DNA of 64,000 nt from Hoyosella subflava DQS3-9A1 (GTDB lineage Bacteria; Actinomycetota; Actinomycetes; Mycobacteriales; Mycobacteriaceae). Shown here one piece after another: positions 29,066-39,231 of this stretch. Positions within the stretch are counted from its first letter, which is position 1. Every line of letters begins with the position of its first letter. The stretch covers positions 1,240,001-1,304,000 of the forward strand of contig NC_015564.1 of NCBI RefSeq assembly GCF_000214175.1. The letters run 5' to 3'. Below the pieces are notes generated by a model, which ran no database searches, was not told the origin of the DNA, and worked only from the letters and a program-made list of their open reading frames with translations. The translations under genes and the position numbers were made by a program.

Positions 29066-30340
29066 TCAGGGGCGGGCAAAGACGAGCGAGACGTTATGGC
29101 CGCCGAATCCGAACGAGTTCTTGATTGCGACATCGAACTGGCCGTGACGCGGTTCACCCGCGACGACGTCGAGATCGATCTCGGAATCCAGGTTCTCGAG
29201 GTTGAGAGTCGGGGGGATGACCCCTTCTTTCAGGCTCAAGATGGTGATGATCGATTCGAGCGCACCCACGGCACCGATAGAGTGCCCGAGTGCTGACTTG
29301 GCGGCATACACAGCGGGATGCTTGCCAACAGCGGCGTTGATTGCGCGTGACTCGGCGATATCGCCGACGCTAGTCGCCGTCGCATGTGCGTTGACGTGGC
29401 TCACCTCTGACGGAGTGACGCCAGCGGACGCCATCGCCTTTCTCATGGAACGAGCGGCGCCCGTGCCATCAGGTTCGGGGGCGACGATGTGGAACCCGTC
29501 GGACGTGATTCCAGCGCCCAGTACACGACCAAGAATCGTAGCGCCGCGAGCCCGGGCGAAGTCCTCGCGTTCGAGAACGAGAATGGCTCCGGCCTCACCG
29601 AAAACGAAGCCGTCACGGTCCTTGTCGAACGGTCGTGAGGCGCCTTGCGGGTCATCATTGCGAGTGCTCATCGCACGCATCATCGAGAACCCGGCGATCG
29701 CCATGGGATCCAGGAAGGACTCGACCCCACCGGCGACGACGACGTCCGCGTCGCCGAGAACGATCATCCGCCAAGCCTGCGCGATAGCCTCGCTGCCCGA
29801 CGCGCATGCCGAGACCGGAGTGTGCACACCAGCGCGCGCACCGATCTCGAGCCCTACCGTTGCGGCGGGGCCGTTGGGCATCATCATGGGCACAGCCATG
29901 GGAGAGACCTTGCGGGCACCTCCGTCCCGCAGCGCGAAGTTAGATCGCACCAAGGTATCGACACCGCCGATACCGGTACCGATTACGACGCCGAGACGTT
30001 CCTTCTCAACTTCAGGTGTCCCGGCCTCGCTCCACGCTTTGCGGCCTTCTACGAGTGCGAGCTGCTCGACGAAGTCGTTACGGCGCGCTTCCACCTTGGT
30101 GAGGGACTCCGAGGGCTGAACTTTGAGGCGCCCACCGATCCGCACGGGCATCCCGAGCTCTTCGAGCCAGGGATCAGTGAGCGCCACAATTCCGCTCTCT
30201 CCCGCGAGCAAGCCTTTCCAGGTGCGCTCGATGTCACTTGCGATCGACGTGGTTGCCGACATAGCCGTGACGACGACACCGGGCCGATTTGGCCCGGTCT
30301 CAATGGACATCGCTGGGGAGGACGTAGCGGGATTAGTCAC
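29066..30340 (-). CDS. kasA: Beta-ketoacyl-ACP synthase (KasA/FabF type)
   Basis: Condenses malonyl-AcpM with acyl-AcpM in FAS-II elongation of meromycolate precursors. The 424-residue thiolase-fold enzyme has catalytic Cys179 ([12 protein letters not shown]), the first His in [12 protein letters not shown] and the second in [12 protein letters not shown], plus the GFGGHNVS tail. GTG start 2 bp after acpM. Only one KAS is present here, where mycobacteria have tandem kasA-kasB, so A versus B assignment is by position only. Confidence 0.93.
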   Translation of the reverse strand: MTNPATSSPAMSIETGPNRPGVVVTAMSATTSIASDIERTWKGLLAGESGIVALTDPWLEELGMPVRIGGRLKVQPSESLTKVEARRNDFVEQLALVEGRKAWSEAGTPEVEKERLGVVIGTGIGGVDTLVRSNFALRDGGARKVSPMAVPMMMPNGPAATVGLEIGARAGVHTPVSACASGSEAIAQAWRMIVLGDADVVVAGGVESFLDPMAIAGFSMMRAMSTRNDDPQGASRPFDKDRDGFVFGEAGAILVLEREDFARARGATILGRVLGAGITSDGFHIVAPEPDGTGAARSMRKAMASAGVTPSEVSHVNAHATATSVGDIAESRAINAAVGKHPAVYAAKSALGHSIGAVGALESIITILSLKEGVIPPTLNLENLDSEIDLDVVAGEPRHGQFDVAIKNSFGFGGHNVSLVFARP

Positions 30341-30342
30341 AG

Positions 30343-30642
30343 TCAGCTCTCGCTTGCGCCCTTGAGAGCTTCAGTGTTGACGCCCTCTACACCCTCAGCC
30401 TCGAGCTTCTGGATGTAATTGACGGCGTCGCCCACGGTACGGAGCGATGCGAGGTCCTCATCTGGGATCTTGATGCCGTACTTGTCTTCAGTCTGTACGG
30501 CGATCTCCACCATCGACAGGGAGTCGATATCAAGGTCGTCAACGAAGGACTTCTCGATCGTCACTTCACTCGGCTCGATGCCGGTGACTTCTTCAATGAT
30601 CTCTGCGAGACCGGCGACGATATCTTCCTGGGTTGCGGCCAT
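30343..30642 (-). CDS. acpM: Meromycolate extension acyl carrier protein AcpM
   Basis: Carries the growing acyl chain of FAS-II on phosphopantetheine attached to Ser41 in DIDSLSMVE. The 99-residue protein is longer than a housekeeping ACP (about 78), with an extended C-terminal tail after residue 82, as in mycobacterial AcpM. ATG start with GGGAG upstream. It is second in fabD-acpM-kas. Confidence 0.95.
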   Translation of the reverse strand: MAATQEDIVAGLAEIIEEVTGIEPSEVTIEKSFVDDLDIDSLSMVEIAVQTEDKYGIKIPDEDLASLRTVGDAVNYIQKLEAEGVEGVNTEALKGASES

Positions 30643-30711
30643 GGAGAATGGCTCCCTTCTTCTGTTCCCATACTTTGGGCTTTGGGTGGGTGTTACTGGG
30701 TGGTGCGGCTA

Positions 30712-31641
30712 TCAGGCAGCCTGCGGCGACAGCAGTCCGAGGTTGGTGAGCTCGTCTGGCGTCTTCAGTGCGGTCTGAGGAACACCCCGCATCTCGCGCT
30801 TCGCGATACCGGTGAGAGTTCCTGCCGGGGGTAGTTCTGCAAGCCCCTCGACCGACAGTTCGACCATTGTGGCTGTGCAGAGGTCCCAGCGAACTGGCCG
30901 CGTAATCTGCTCGACAATCTCGTTGAGGGCTGCGCGGCCAGTGGTGACCGGCTTGCCGTCCGCGTTCGACAGAAGAATCCGCATCGGATCATTGGTCGGG
31001 ATTGATGCGGCTGCTTCTGCCACGGCGTCCCGCGCGGGTGCCATGAACCGTGTGTGGAATGCTCCCGCGACCGCGAGAGACCGGAGCTTTGCCCGGGCGG
31101 GCGGTGCTGCGGCTAGTTCAGCGAGCGCGCTGAGCTTGCCTGCCGCGACAATCTGGCCCTTAGCGTTGCGGTTGGCCGCTTCGAGTCCCAGTTCGTCGAG
31201 CCGTGAAAGGACATCGTCCTCGGTGCCACCGAGCACAGCCGTCATTCCGGTCGGTTCAAGCGCGCACGCTTTAGCCATTTCACGCCCGCGCAGTGCTGCG
31301 AGGGCGACGGCGTCGTCGCTGGAGATCACTCCAGCGATCGCCGCTGCGGCGAGTTCGCCAACTGAATGGCCAGCGGTGAGCTTGGCGAAGGCGGGATCCT
31401 CGGTTGCTCCGAGCCGCTTGAGTTCTTCGAACGCAAGCAGTGCGGTGGCGACTACGAGGGGCTGGGTGACGGCGGTGTCAGTGATTTCATCCGCGTCGGC
31501 AGTGGTGCCTAAGCGGACGAGATCAAGCCCAGTGACCTTCGACCAGCGCGCAACGCGGTCATCGGCGCCCGGCTGCTCGAGCCATGGCGTGAGCATTCCC
31601 GGCGTCTGAGCGCCTTGTCCTGGTGCGAGTAGTGCGATCAC
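30712..31641 (-). CDS. fabD: Malonyl-CoA:ACP transacylase FabD
   Basis: Transfers malonyl from CoA to AcpM to feed FAS-II. In the 309-residue protein the nucleophile Ser93 is in AGHSVGELAAA, the catalytic His is in GAFHTRFM, and the N-terminal APGQGAQ oxyanion Gln is present. GTG start. The 144-bp gap to the PucR-type regulator upstream holds a 7-bp stem (TTTGTGG/CCACAAA, 31709-31727) and presumably the operon promoter. Confidence 0.95.
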   Translation of the reverse strand: MIALLAPGQGAQTPGMLTPWLEQPGADDRVARWSKVTGLDLVRLGTTADADEITDTAVTQPLVVATALLAFEELKRLGATEDPAFAKLTAGHSVGELAAAAIAGVISSDDAVALAALRGREMAKACALEPTGMTAVLGGTEDDVLSRLDELGLEAANRNAKGQIVAAGKLSALAELAAAPPARAKLRSLAVAGAFHTRFMAPARDAVAEAAASIPTNDPMRILLSNADGKPVTTGRAALNEIVEQITRPVRWDLCTATMVELSVEGLAELPPAGTLTGIAKREMRGVPQTALKTPDELTNLGLLSPQAA

Positions 31642-31785
31642 GTGCTTAAGACAACACCCTATTCAGGGTTTTCTCAGGTGTTTTTGGGTACCAACCTTGA
31701 CGGGCTGGTTTGTGGGGTTTCCACAAAAAGGGCCAAAAGCCGAGGTCCATCGCCGGACCTGCCAGGAGCGTTACAGCAATCTACT

Positions 31786-33024
31786 TCACAGTGTTACTGA
31801 AGTGAGATCTGGAAACTGAAGTAACGGTTCTGCATCAGAGCGAATCAATCGCCCCACGGATTCGGCTACTCGGAGCACGTGCGCATCCCGCGGACTCGAA
31901 GGATCACGGCCCGTGATTTCGGTGATTTTCTTCAGTCGATAACGAACGGTGTTTGGATGAACGAACAATATTCGCGCACAGGCCTCGACAGCTCCACCGG
32001 TATCGAGATACACGTCCAGCGTCTCACCTAAGGCGTTTCCCGCCTTCGCGAGTGGAATCACAATCTGCGCATTCAGGGCTCGCACCGCTGCCGGATCACC
32101 GAGCAGCGCACGCTCTGGGAGCAGGTCCGCCGCAAGTACCGGACGGGGGGCTGATCTCCAGCCAGGCGCGGCGCGCAGGCCGCTCAATGCCTCCCGTGCG
32201 CTGGTATGTGCAGTTGCAAGAGTCTTAGCCGTCGGCCCGATGACGACGTGCTGGTCAGAAAAAGCTACGAGCAGATCGGTCATGAAGGAGCTGCGAGGGT
32301 CGAGTTCGCCGTTGACAATCGCGACCAGCGTTGATCCCTGCACCACCGACAAGGCAGAGCGGTGGTGCTTCCCGGCAGCATTGTGCACGTTGCTCACAGC
32401 GGACACGCCGCTCCCGGGGGGCGGAGTGCCGACAATCACCGTAGCTGGTGTGTTGGCGTCCCAATTGAGCGTGGCAGCGCGAGAAAGCATCGCGGAGTCG
32501 GAATCACCGCGAACGACAGCATCGACCACCAGGGCCTCGAGCCGGGTATCCCACGCCCCACGTGATTCCGCGGCCGACGCATAAACTGCCGCTGCCGCGA
32601 ACCCAATCTCCACCCGGTAGCGCAGCACGGCCTCGGTCAGCGCCGCCAGTTGCTGCTCATTTCGCGTCATCAGCGGCAGCCATCGCTCGAAGAACTCCAT
32701 AGCAACACGCACCATCTCGACTGTCTGACGCAGGGTGACCCTGCGCGCGAGATCGTGCGGCACTACACGGAACGAGTCGACGGTCTTCCAGATGTCACGG
32801 TCGGGGTCTTTTAGCCAGTCCACGAAGTTTGATACCGCGCTCTGAACCAGCAGGTGCACCGTTGCACGCTGGTCAGCATCGAGGTCCGCGAAGAACGGCA
32901 GCTGCTCCTGCATCGAGTTGACCGCCTCAGTGGAGAGGCGGCCGGAGTACTGCTTGACCCGGCGCAGGAGTGCGTCCGACAAGGGGTTTGCGTCATTACG
33001 TCCGCTTTGTGGCCTGCCGGTCAT
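31786..33024 (-). CDS. PucR-family transcriptional regulator upstream of fabD
   Basis: 412-residue regulator with a long ligand/dimerisation region and a C-terminal PucR helix-turn-helix (about 345-400: ARILFVHPNTVRYRLKKITEITG). It corresponds in position to mycobacterial Rv2242. In Streptomyces a PucR-type protein (FasR) next to fabD activates the fatty-acid synthase genes, so control of fabD-acpM-kas is a reasonable inference; in M. tuberculosis the name FasR belongs to an unrelated TetR protein. Confidence 0.85.
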   Translation of the reverse strand: MTGRPQSGRNDANPLSDALLRRVKQYSGRLSTEAVNSMQEQLPFFADLDADQRATVHLLVQSAVSNFVDWLKDPDRDIWKTVDSFRVVPHDLARRVTLRQTVEMVRVAMEFFERWLPLMTRNEQQLAALTEAVLRYRVEIGFAAAAVYASAAESRGAWDTRLEALVVDAVVRGDSDSAMLSRAATLNWDANTPATVIVGTPPPGSGVSAVSNVHNAAGKHHRSALSVVQGSTLVAIVNGELDPRSSFMTDLLVAFSDQHVVIGPTAKTLATAHTSAREALSGLRAAPGWRSAPRPVLAADLLPERALLGDPAAVRALNAQIVIPLAKAGNALGETLDVYLDTGGAVEACARILFVHPNTVRYRLKKITEITGRDPSSPRDAHVLRVAESVGRLIRSDAEPLLQFPDLTSVTL

Positions 33025-33066
33025 ACGCTCCTCATCACATACGGCCCAGCTTTATGGGGCCTGTCA

Positions 33067-33106
33067 CACCCGCCGTCTCCCGGTGACAGTACCGCGACGG
33101 CGGGTG
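33067..33106 (-). terminator. Terminator after aceE
   Basis: CACCCGCCGTC (33067-33077) and GACGGCGGGTG (33096-33106) form a perfect 11-bp stem with an 18-nt loop, starting 3 bp beyond the aceE stop on the minus strand. Confidence 0.7.
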
Positions 33107-33109
33107 GGA

Positions 33110-35875
33110 TCAAGCGACGCCTGGATCTGAGGTCTGCTCCGGAGCTGCCGCGACGTCATCAATGCGATACTCCGCAGCCGCCTTGGCAGCAACGTCTCGA
33201 TCGATGGTCCCTTCATCGGCGAGTGCATTGAGGACCCCAACCACAATCGATTCCGAATCGATGTTGAAGTAGCGGCGAGCTGCCGGGCGGGTATCCGAGA
33301 AACCGAACCCGTCAGCGCCGAGCGTCACGTAATGCCCGGGCACCCAGGTGCGGATCTGGTCGGGAACCGCGCTTTCCCAGTCGGACACTCCCACGAACGG
33401 GCCTTCCGACTTCTTCAGTGCTGTGGTGACGTGTGCTTCACGCTTCTTGCCTGAAGGGTCGCGAAGCGCTTCGTCTTCGCATCGCCGGCCGTCGCGCCGC
33501 AGTTCTGTCCAGGACGTCACCGACCAGACATCGGCCGCCACGTCCCACTCCTTGGCGAGGATCTCCTGTGCGCGCAGTGCCCACGGAACGGCCACACCGG
33601 AGACGAGGATGCTCGCCTTGTGTTTGCCCTTGCCGGCCTTGGCGTACCGGTACAGGCCGCGAAGAAGGCTGTCGACATCGAGATCCTTCGGCTCGGCCGG
33701 CTGCGAGTAAGGCTCGTTGTAGATCGTGATGTAGTAGAAGATGTTTTCCGGATCCGGCCCGTACATACGCCGCAGGCCGTCCTTGACGATGTGCGCGATC
33801 TCGAACGCGAACGCTGGGTCGTAGGCCACGCATGCGGGGTTGGTCCCAGCCAGGGTGTGCGAGTGCCCGTCCGCGTGCTGCAGCCCTTCACCAGTCAGCG
33901 TGGTGCGGCCTGCGGTTGCCCCCAGTACAAAGCCGCGGGCCATCTGATCGGCAGCAGCCCAGAAACTGTCGCCTGTGCGCTGGAACCCGAACATTGAGTA
34001 GAAAATGTAGATCGGAATCATCGGCTCGTCGTGCGTCGAATACGACGTGCCCGCTGCGATGAACGAACCCGTCGAGCCCGCCTCATTGATGCCCTCGTGC
34101 AGGATCTGCCCGATTTCGGACTCCTTGTACGCGAGCATCAGTTCCGCATCGACCGAGGTGTAGAGCTGGCCGTGGCGGTTGTAGATCTTGAGCGACGGGA
34201 ACCACGAGTCCATACCGAACGTACGGGCCTCGTCGGGGATGATCGGTACGATCCGCTTCCCGATTTCCTTGTCTCGCAACAATTCCTTGAACAGGCGGAC
34301 GACCGCCATGGTGGTCGCGATCTCCTGCTTGCCTGATCCCTTGCGCACGGTAGCGTACGCCTTGTCGCCAGGGAGTTCGAGGACTGTTGCCTTGTTGCGG
34401 CGCTGTGGCAGGAAGCCGCCGAGTTGCTTGCGGCGTTCGAGCATGTACTCGATTTCCGGAGCGTCCTCGCCCGGGTGGTAGTACGGCGGCAGGTACGGAT
34501 CATTCTCGAGCTGCTCATCCGTGATCGGGATGCGCTGACGATCCCGGAACTGCTTGAGGTCGTCGAGCGCAAGCTTCTTCATCTGGTGCGTTGCGTTGCG
34601 ACCTTCGAAGTGAGTGCCGAGCTGGTAGCCCTTGATCGTGTGGGCCAGAATTACCGTCGGCTGGCCCTTGTGGCTCGTTGCGGCCTTGTATGCAGCGTAA
34701 ACCTTGCGATAGTCGTGACCGCCCCGCTTGAGGTTCCAGATGTCGGCGTCGCTCAGATTGTTGACGAGTTCCTTCGTACGCGGATCGCGTCCGAAGAAGT
34801 GCTCGCGGACATACGAGCCGTCGTTGGCCTTATACGTCTGGAAGTCGCCGTCCGGCGTGGTATTCATCAGATTGACCAGCGCGCCGTCTTTGTCGGCGTA
34901 AAACAGCGAGTCCCACTCGCGGCCCCAGATTACCTTGATGACGTTCCAGCCCGCCCCGCGGAAGAAAGACTCCAGTTCCTGGATGATCTTGCCGTTGCCG
35001 CGGACCGGGCCGTCCAGGCGCTGAAGGTTGCAGTTGATGACGAACGTGAGGTTGTCGAGCCCTTCCATCGCCGCGATGTGGACCAGTCCACGTGACTCTG
35101 GCTCGTCCATTTCACCGTCGCCAAGGAACGCCCAAACGTGCTGATCGGAGGTGTCCTTCAGACCGCGATCACGCAGGTAATGGTTGAAGCGCGCCTGGTA
35201 GATCGCGTTCATGGGGCCGAGGCCCATCGACACCGTTGGAAATTCCCAGAACTCCGGCATCAGGCGCGGATGCGGATAGGAGGGAAGCCCTCCGCCTTCA
35301 CCGGCGTGGCTGTGCTCCTGGCGAAAGCCATCGAGCTGGTCGGTTGTCAGGCGACCTTCGAGAAACGCGCGCGCGTAGATGCCCGGCGAAGCGTGTCCCT
35401 GGATAAAGATTGAGTCTCCACCGCCCGGGTGGGATTTTCCGCGGAAGAAGTGGTTGAAGCCCACCTCGTACAAGGCTGCAGACGACGCGTATGTCGAGAT
35501 GTGGCCACCGACACCGACGCCGGGCCGTTGTGCCCGGTGGACCATTATGGCGGCGTTCCAGCGGATCCACGCGCGGTAGCGCCGCTCCACTTCTTCGTCG
35601 CCCGGGAACCAGGGTTCACGCTCGGTGGGGATGGAGTTCACATAGTCGGTAGACGTCAGCGCGGGAAGTGCGACGCGCCGCTCGTTAGCCCTCTCGAGAA
35701 GCCGCAATAGCAGGTACCGGCCGCGTTCCGACGTGGAGTGAGACAGCATGGCGTCGAAAGATTCGAGCCATTCTGATGTTTCCTCGGGGTCGATATCGGG
35801 CAGATACGAGGTAATGCCTTCGCGAATTACGCGAACACGGTCTCGGTCTTTTCGGGGCGATGTCTCGTTGGGCAC
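33110..35875 (-). CDS. aceE: Pyruvate dehydrogenase E1 component (homodimeric AceE)
   Basis: TPP-dependent E1 that decarboxylates pyruvate and transfers the acetyl group to E2. I choose GTG 35875 (921 residues) because AAGGAG sits 7 bp upstream; an upstream in-frame ATG at 35959 adds 28 Pro/Arg-rich residues without family character. Features: [21 protein letters not shown]-type N-terminus, TPP motif [10 protein letters not shown] with a downstream N, and the transketolase-like central domain ([27 protein letters not shown] region). It is transcribed away from DUF3052 and ends in a hairpin. Confidence 0.96.
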   Translation of the reverse strand: MPNETSPRKDRDRVRVIREGITSYLPDIDPEETSEWLESFDAMLSHSTSERGRYLLLRLLERANERRVALPALTSTDYVNSIPTEREPWFPGDEEVERRYRAWIRWNAAIMVHRAQRPGVGVGGHISTYASSAALYEVGFNHFFRGKSHPGGGDSIFIQGHASPGIYARAFLEGRLTTDQLDGFRQEHSHAGEGGGLPSYPHPRLMPEFWEFPTVSMGLGPMNAIYQARFNHYLRDRGLKDTSDQHVWAFLGDGEMDEPESRGLVHIAAMEGLDNLTFVINCNLQRLDGPVRGNGKIIQELESFFRGAGWNVIKVIWGREWDSLFYADKDGALVNLMNTTPDGDFQTYKANDGSYVREHFFGRDPRTKELVNNLSDADIWNLKRGGHDYRKVYAAYKAATSHKGQPTVILAHTIKGYQLGTHFEGRNATHQMKKLALDDLKQFRDRQRIPITDEQLENDPYLPPYYHPGEDAPEIEYMLERRKQLGGFLPQRRNKATVLELPGDKAYATVRKGSGKQEIATTMAVVRLFKELLRDKEIGKRIVPIIPDEARTFGMDSWFPSLKIYNRHGQLYTSVDAELMLAYKESEIGQILHEGINEAGSTGSFIAAGTSYSTHDEPMIPIYIFYSMFGFQRTGDSFWAAADQMARGFVLGATAGRTTLTGEGLQHADGHSHTLAGTNPACVAYDPAFAFEIAHIVKDGLRRMYGPDPENIFYYITIYNEPYSQPAEPKDLDVDSLLRGLYRYAKAGKGKHKASILVSGVAVPWALRAQEILAKEWDVAADVWSVTSWTELRRDGRRCEDEALRDPSGKKREAHVTTALKKSEGPFVGVSDWESAVPDQIRTWVPGHYVTLGADGFGFSDTRPAARRYFNIDSESIVVGVLNALADEGTIDRDVAAKAAAEYRIDDVAAAPEQTSDPGVA

Positions 35876-36401
35876 GTCGGCACTCCTTGTGGGCGTGGTC
35901 GAAGGACCTGGTTGGGTCCGTCGGCGACGGGGCAGGTGATCCAGACCGTGGTTGTACAAGGCATGGACATTCCTAATTGTCGCCTAGATTACTTTCCGGC
36001 GCACCAATGAGGTAGGTCAAATAGTGAGTTTGCATGTCCCACATCATGGACAAGATCGGGAAATGCGGATCGCGGGCATAAAGCGCGACGACAGACAAAC
36101 CAAGGGGGTAGGGTGGCGCTCGTGAACAGGCGTGAACGGGTCGCCGTCGCTTCGGCGCCGGGCGGCGCACACTTCTGTGGTCTTACCGCGCGCGACGGCG
36201 TTTCCGTCGCTTCACAGAATTTACCGTCGCGAATTGGTGCGTCTACGCTGCAGTCGGCGCGACACTCAACCACTAGCAGCGCACGCCATACTGTCGTGGC
36301 CGCTGAAAAATCCTTGAAACTTTTGCGGTCCGGGGGATGCAATCTCCGGCCGCAAGGGTGATCATCAAAGCAGGAACCCGTGAACAGGAGGAACGAAGAA
36401 C
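35876..36401. other. Divergent intergenic region aceE / DUF3052
   Basis: About 525 bp between divergent genes. It holds the aceE ribosome site next to 35880-35890, a relatively AT-rich stretch around 35960-36040 suited to promoters, and a hairpin at 36323-36355. An 82-codon open frame at 36113-36361 has no recognisable features and I do not call it a gene. Confidence 0.6.
36323..36355 (+). promoter_or_regulatory. Leader hairpin upstream of DUF3052
   Basis: TTGCGG (36323-36328) pairs with CCGCAA (36350-36355), and an inner CCGG/CCGG pair extends the stem. It ends about 47 bp before the DUF3052 start, so it may be a leader structure or attenuator, or terminate upstream transcripts. Confidence 0.35.
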
Positions 36402-36821
36402 GTGGCCGGGACGGATGCTCGGACATACGCAGAGCGACTGGGCATAACCAACGGAATGGTTGTTCAGGAACTCGGCTGGGACGAAGACGCTAGCGATGAC
36501 ATACGCGACTCAGTCGAGGAAAGATGCGGAGACGATCTCCTCGACGAAGATACCGATGAGGTTGTCGACGTGGTCCTTCTGTGGTGGCGCGACGGCGATG
36601 GAGATCTCGTTGACGCGCTGATGGATGCGATTGCGCCGCTTTCGGACGATGGATGCATTTGGGTGCTGTCGCCCAAAACCGGCACGCCCGGGCACGTCGA
36701 ACCCAGCGAGATCGCCGAGTCAGCACCAACAGCGGGACTCACCCAGACCTTGACTGTGAACCTCGGGGCCTGGATGGGCGCACGGCTTGTTCAGCCGCGA
36801 GCGCGGGTCGGGAAGCGCTGA
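36402..36821 (+). CDS. DUF3052 domain-containing protein
   Basis: 139-residue acidic protein of the actinobacterial DUF3052 family (Rv2239c-like), function unknown. The family pattern is visible: AERLGITNGMVVQELGWDED, EVVDVVLLWWRDGDGDLVDALMDA and GCIWVLSPKTG. GTG start behind AGGAGGA. It overlaps ahpE by one base (TGATG), so the two are cotranscribed and translationally coupled. Confidence 0.88.
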   Translation: MAGTDARTYAERLGITNGMVVQELGWDEDASDDIRDSVEERCGDDLLDEDTDEVVDVVLLWWRDGDGDLVDALMDAIAPLSDDGCIWVLSPKTGTPGHVEPSEIAESAPTAGLTQTLTVNLGAWMGARLVQPRARVGKR

Positions 36822-37297
36822 TGGCGTTAGACGTCGGAGCGGAAGCTCCCGGCTTCACTCTGCGGGATCAGAACAACCAGCAAGTCGCACTGTCGGACTT
36901 CCGGAACACCAAGAATGTACTCCTGGTGTTCTTCCCGCTTGCCTTCACCGGCACCTGCCAGGGGGAACTCGGACAGATACGAGACAACCTCCCGGCGTTC
37001 CAGAATTCATCGGCCGAAGTGCTCGCGATTTCTGTGAGCGCGCCCCCCGTGCACAAAATCTGGTCTGCGGGTCAGGGCTACCTGTTTTCGGTGCTGTCGG
37101 ATTTTTGGCCACATGGCGAGGTGTCTCGGGCCTACGGAGTCCTCAATGAGAGCAACGGGATGCCCAATAGGGGAACCTTCGTCATCGACGTTGACGGCAT
37201 CATCCGTTTCGCTGAGGTTGGCCCCCCTGGCGTGCCGCGTGACCAGTCAGCTTGGGAGAAAGCACTCGACGCGCTACCCTCTTCAAGCAGCGCCTGA
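36821..37297 (+). CDS. ahpE: One-cysteine peroxiredoxin AhpE
   Basis: Thiol peroxidase that reduces organic peroxides and peroxynitrite. The 158-residue protein has the peroxidatic Cys46 in FPLAFTGTCQGEL, with the conserved Thr/Pro of the PxxxT/SxxC motif, and no second resolving Cys in the usual place. It is closely similar to mycobacterial AhpE (LSDFWPHGEVSRAYGV, NRGTFVIDVDGIIRFAE). tRNA-Val follows 18 bp downstream. Confidence 0.93.
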   Translation: MALDVGAEAPGFTLRDQNNQQVALSDFRNTKNVLLVFFPLAFTGTCQGELGQIRDNLPAFQNSSAEVLAISVSAPPVHKIWSAGQGYLFSVLSDFWPHGEVSRAYGVLNESNGMPNRGTFVIDVDGIIRFAEVGPPGVPRDQSAWEKALDALPSSSSA

Positions 37298-37315
37298 ACT
37301 ACAGGTGCTGATGAC

Positions 37316-37387
37316 GGGCGTATAGCTCAGTGGTAGAGCGCTGGTCTTACACACCAGTGGTCGGGGGTTCAAATCCCTCTGCGCCCA
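37316..37387 (+). tRNA. tRNA-Val (TAC)
   Basis: Acceptor arms GGGCGTA and TGCGCCC (one T-G pair), D-arm GCTCAGTGGTAGAGC, anticodon loop GTCTTACAC with TAC, and T-loop GGTTCAAATCC; CCA not encoded. Confidence 0.96.
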
Positions 37388-37529
37388 CCCTTGCTTTGTG
37401 CGCGGTGGTCACGTCGATTCGCCGGTGACGTTGACCATGCTTTGGTTTTCGCACGTGCCGCGCGCAGTACACTCGGCGGAGCGCACCATGCGTGGCGCGT
37501 GTAATAGTTGTTTCTGCAGACAGTACGGG

Positions 37530-39011
37530 GTGGATGCGATCGAAACCGGTCAGTTGGTCGCTGGGCATTACCGCCTAGTCGAGCGGATTGGCAGCGGCGG
37601 AGCCGGGGTCGTTTGGCGAGCCGTCGACGAGCGCCTCGAGCGCTCGGTCGCCGTCAAGCAGATCCCTATTCAGCCGAGTCTTCCGGATAGCGAACGCGAA
37701 ATGATTCGTCAGCGCGCAATCCGTGAGGCACGCAACGCGGCACGCTTCCATCATCCGAACGCCATCGTTGTCTACGACATCACCGAGCATGAGGGACACC
37801 CGTGCCTCGTGATGGAGTATTTCGAGTCCCGCAGCCTCGCTGAGGTCCTCAAAGCGCACACCGCACTCCCTCTGGCGCAGGCAGTCAGCATGGGGGAACA
37901 GGTTTCGGGTGCGTTGATCGCTGCGCACGACGCGGGAATCGTCCACCGCGACATCAAGCCAGGCAACATTCTGCTCGATGATTTCGGCACCGCCAAGATC
38001 ACAGACTTCGGAATATCCAGGGCGGTCGGTGACATCAATCTGACGGCTACCGGCCTGGTTTCTGGGACTGCCGCCTACCTTCCCCCGGAGGTCGCGCAAG
38101 GCGCAGATCCGACACCCGCCTCCGACGTGTTCAGCCTGGGCGCGACATTGCTCCATGCGGTAGACGGCGAGCCTCCTTACGGCAACAACCAAAACTCACT
38201 CGCATTGCTGTACGCCGCAGCGAATGGCCAGGTGCGTGAGCCGCGCCACGCTGGGGCGGCAACGGATCTGCTGCGGCATCTGCTCAGTGTGAACCCCGGC
38301 GACCGACCGTCGATGAGTCAGGCGCACGCCGTGCTGGGCAGGTTGACTGACTCCGGCGTCAGTGCCGCAGCGACGACCGCGCTGCCTGCGAACGCAGGTC
38401 GGCGCAGAACCGCTCACTCCCGGCCTCTCCATTCGCCCCCGCCCCCGCCGCCGTCCCGGCCGATGACGCGAGGCGCGGCTGCATTCGCGCCCGCTAGTGG
38501 GCCTTCGTCTGCGCACCACGCCCAGAACAGCCGCAAGCCAGTCGTTTATGCAGGATCGGCAGCGGTCGTTGTGCTGGCCCTTCTTGCACTGGTGATCGTG
38601 GTCACCAACTTGCCGTCCCCGGGCGATACAGACACAGAAACCGGAGTGCCCGGCGTATCTGACACGATCGTTGCGGACGCCGGACAGACAGCGAATTCGG
38701 GAAGTCAGGTTGACTGGGGCCAGGGTGGGCAGCTCGTCCAGCAGTTCTATAGCAACCCCGCTGGGTCATGGTCACTCCTGACTCCGGCCGCGCAGGATGT
38801 CTTCGGCTCGCAACAGTCGTTCCAGGATTACTGGTCCGAGCGTGTCATTCAGAGCTTCGGTCAGATCGAGGCAATCAAGCGGGCCAACAACGACGACGGA
38901 TCAGTCGACATGCAGGTCAACAATCTGACCTACGACGGTCAGACGAAGCAGGTGACGGTGCGTGTGGTCGACGTCGGTGGACGCCTGCTGATCGATGGGG
39001 ATCCCAGGTAG
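37530..39011 (+). CDS. Transmembrane Ser/Thr protein kinase (PknB-like architecture)
   Basis: Eukaryotic-type receptor kinase. Start GTG 37530 (493 residues) is preferred; the longer frame from 37398 adds residues of no family character. The kinase domain spans about 12-275: glycine loop GSGGAGVVW, K43 (AVKQ), catalytic loop HRDIKPGN with D141, DFG 159-161, and PPE in place of APE. A Pro/Ser-rich juxtamembrane (about 285-335) precedes one TM helix (about 338-360) and an extracytoplasmic domain of about 130 residues. That domain has no PASTA repeats and I do not recognise it. Confidence 0.9.
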   Translation: MDAIETGQLVAGHYRLVERIGSGGAGVVWRAVDERLERSVAVKQIPIQPSLPDSEREMIRQRAIREARNAARFHHPNAIVVYDITEHEGHPCLVMEYFESRSLAEVLKAHTALPLAQAVSMGEQVSGALIAAHDAGIVHRDIKPGNILLDDFGTAKITDFGISRAVGDINLTATGLVSGTAAYLPPEVAQGADPTPASDVFSLGATLLHAVDGEPPYGNNQNSLALLYAAANGQVREPRHAGAATDLLRHLLSVNPGDRPSMSQAHAVLGRLTDSGVSAAATTALPANAGRRRTAHSRPLHSPPPPPPSRPMTRGAAAFAPASGPSSAHHAQNSRKPVVYAGSAAVVVLALLALVIVVTNLPSPGDTDTETGVPGVSDTIVADAGQTANSGSQVDWGQGGQLVQQFYSNPAGSWSLLTPAAQDVFGSQQSFQDYWSERVIQSFGQIEAIKRANNDDGSVDMQVNNLTYDGQTKQVTVRVVDVGGRLLIDGDPR

Positions 39012-39231
39012 ATCAGGCGCGAACGACGTGTAGTTCGTACTCGCATCACCGACTCAACCACATGTCCTACCGGCTGTAGTGGTGCACGTCACTATCTGTT
39101 CGTAACCCACTTGCATTGCCGCTGAGACGTTTTGCGGTCCGGCCCGCCGCTTGTTACACGTAGCGTTCCGGGTACCGCGAGTGTGGTGAAGCCGTCCGGC
39201 TCGCGAATAGCCGTCCGATCGTGGAGCTTGT

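Noticed and set aside
36113-36361. 82-codon open frame upstream of DUF3052
   Set aside because: No recognisable domain and weak codon bias in its second half, and it covers a leader hairpin; most likely non-coding.
36319-39145. The 13-base string TTTTGCGGTCCGG occurring at about 36321 and 39132
   Set aside because: Short, only two copies by eye, different contexts; not enough to claim a regulatory repeat.
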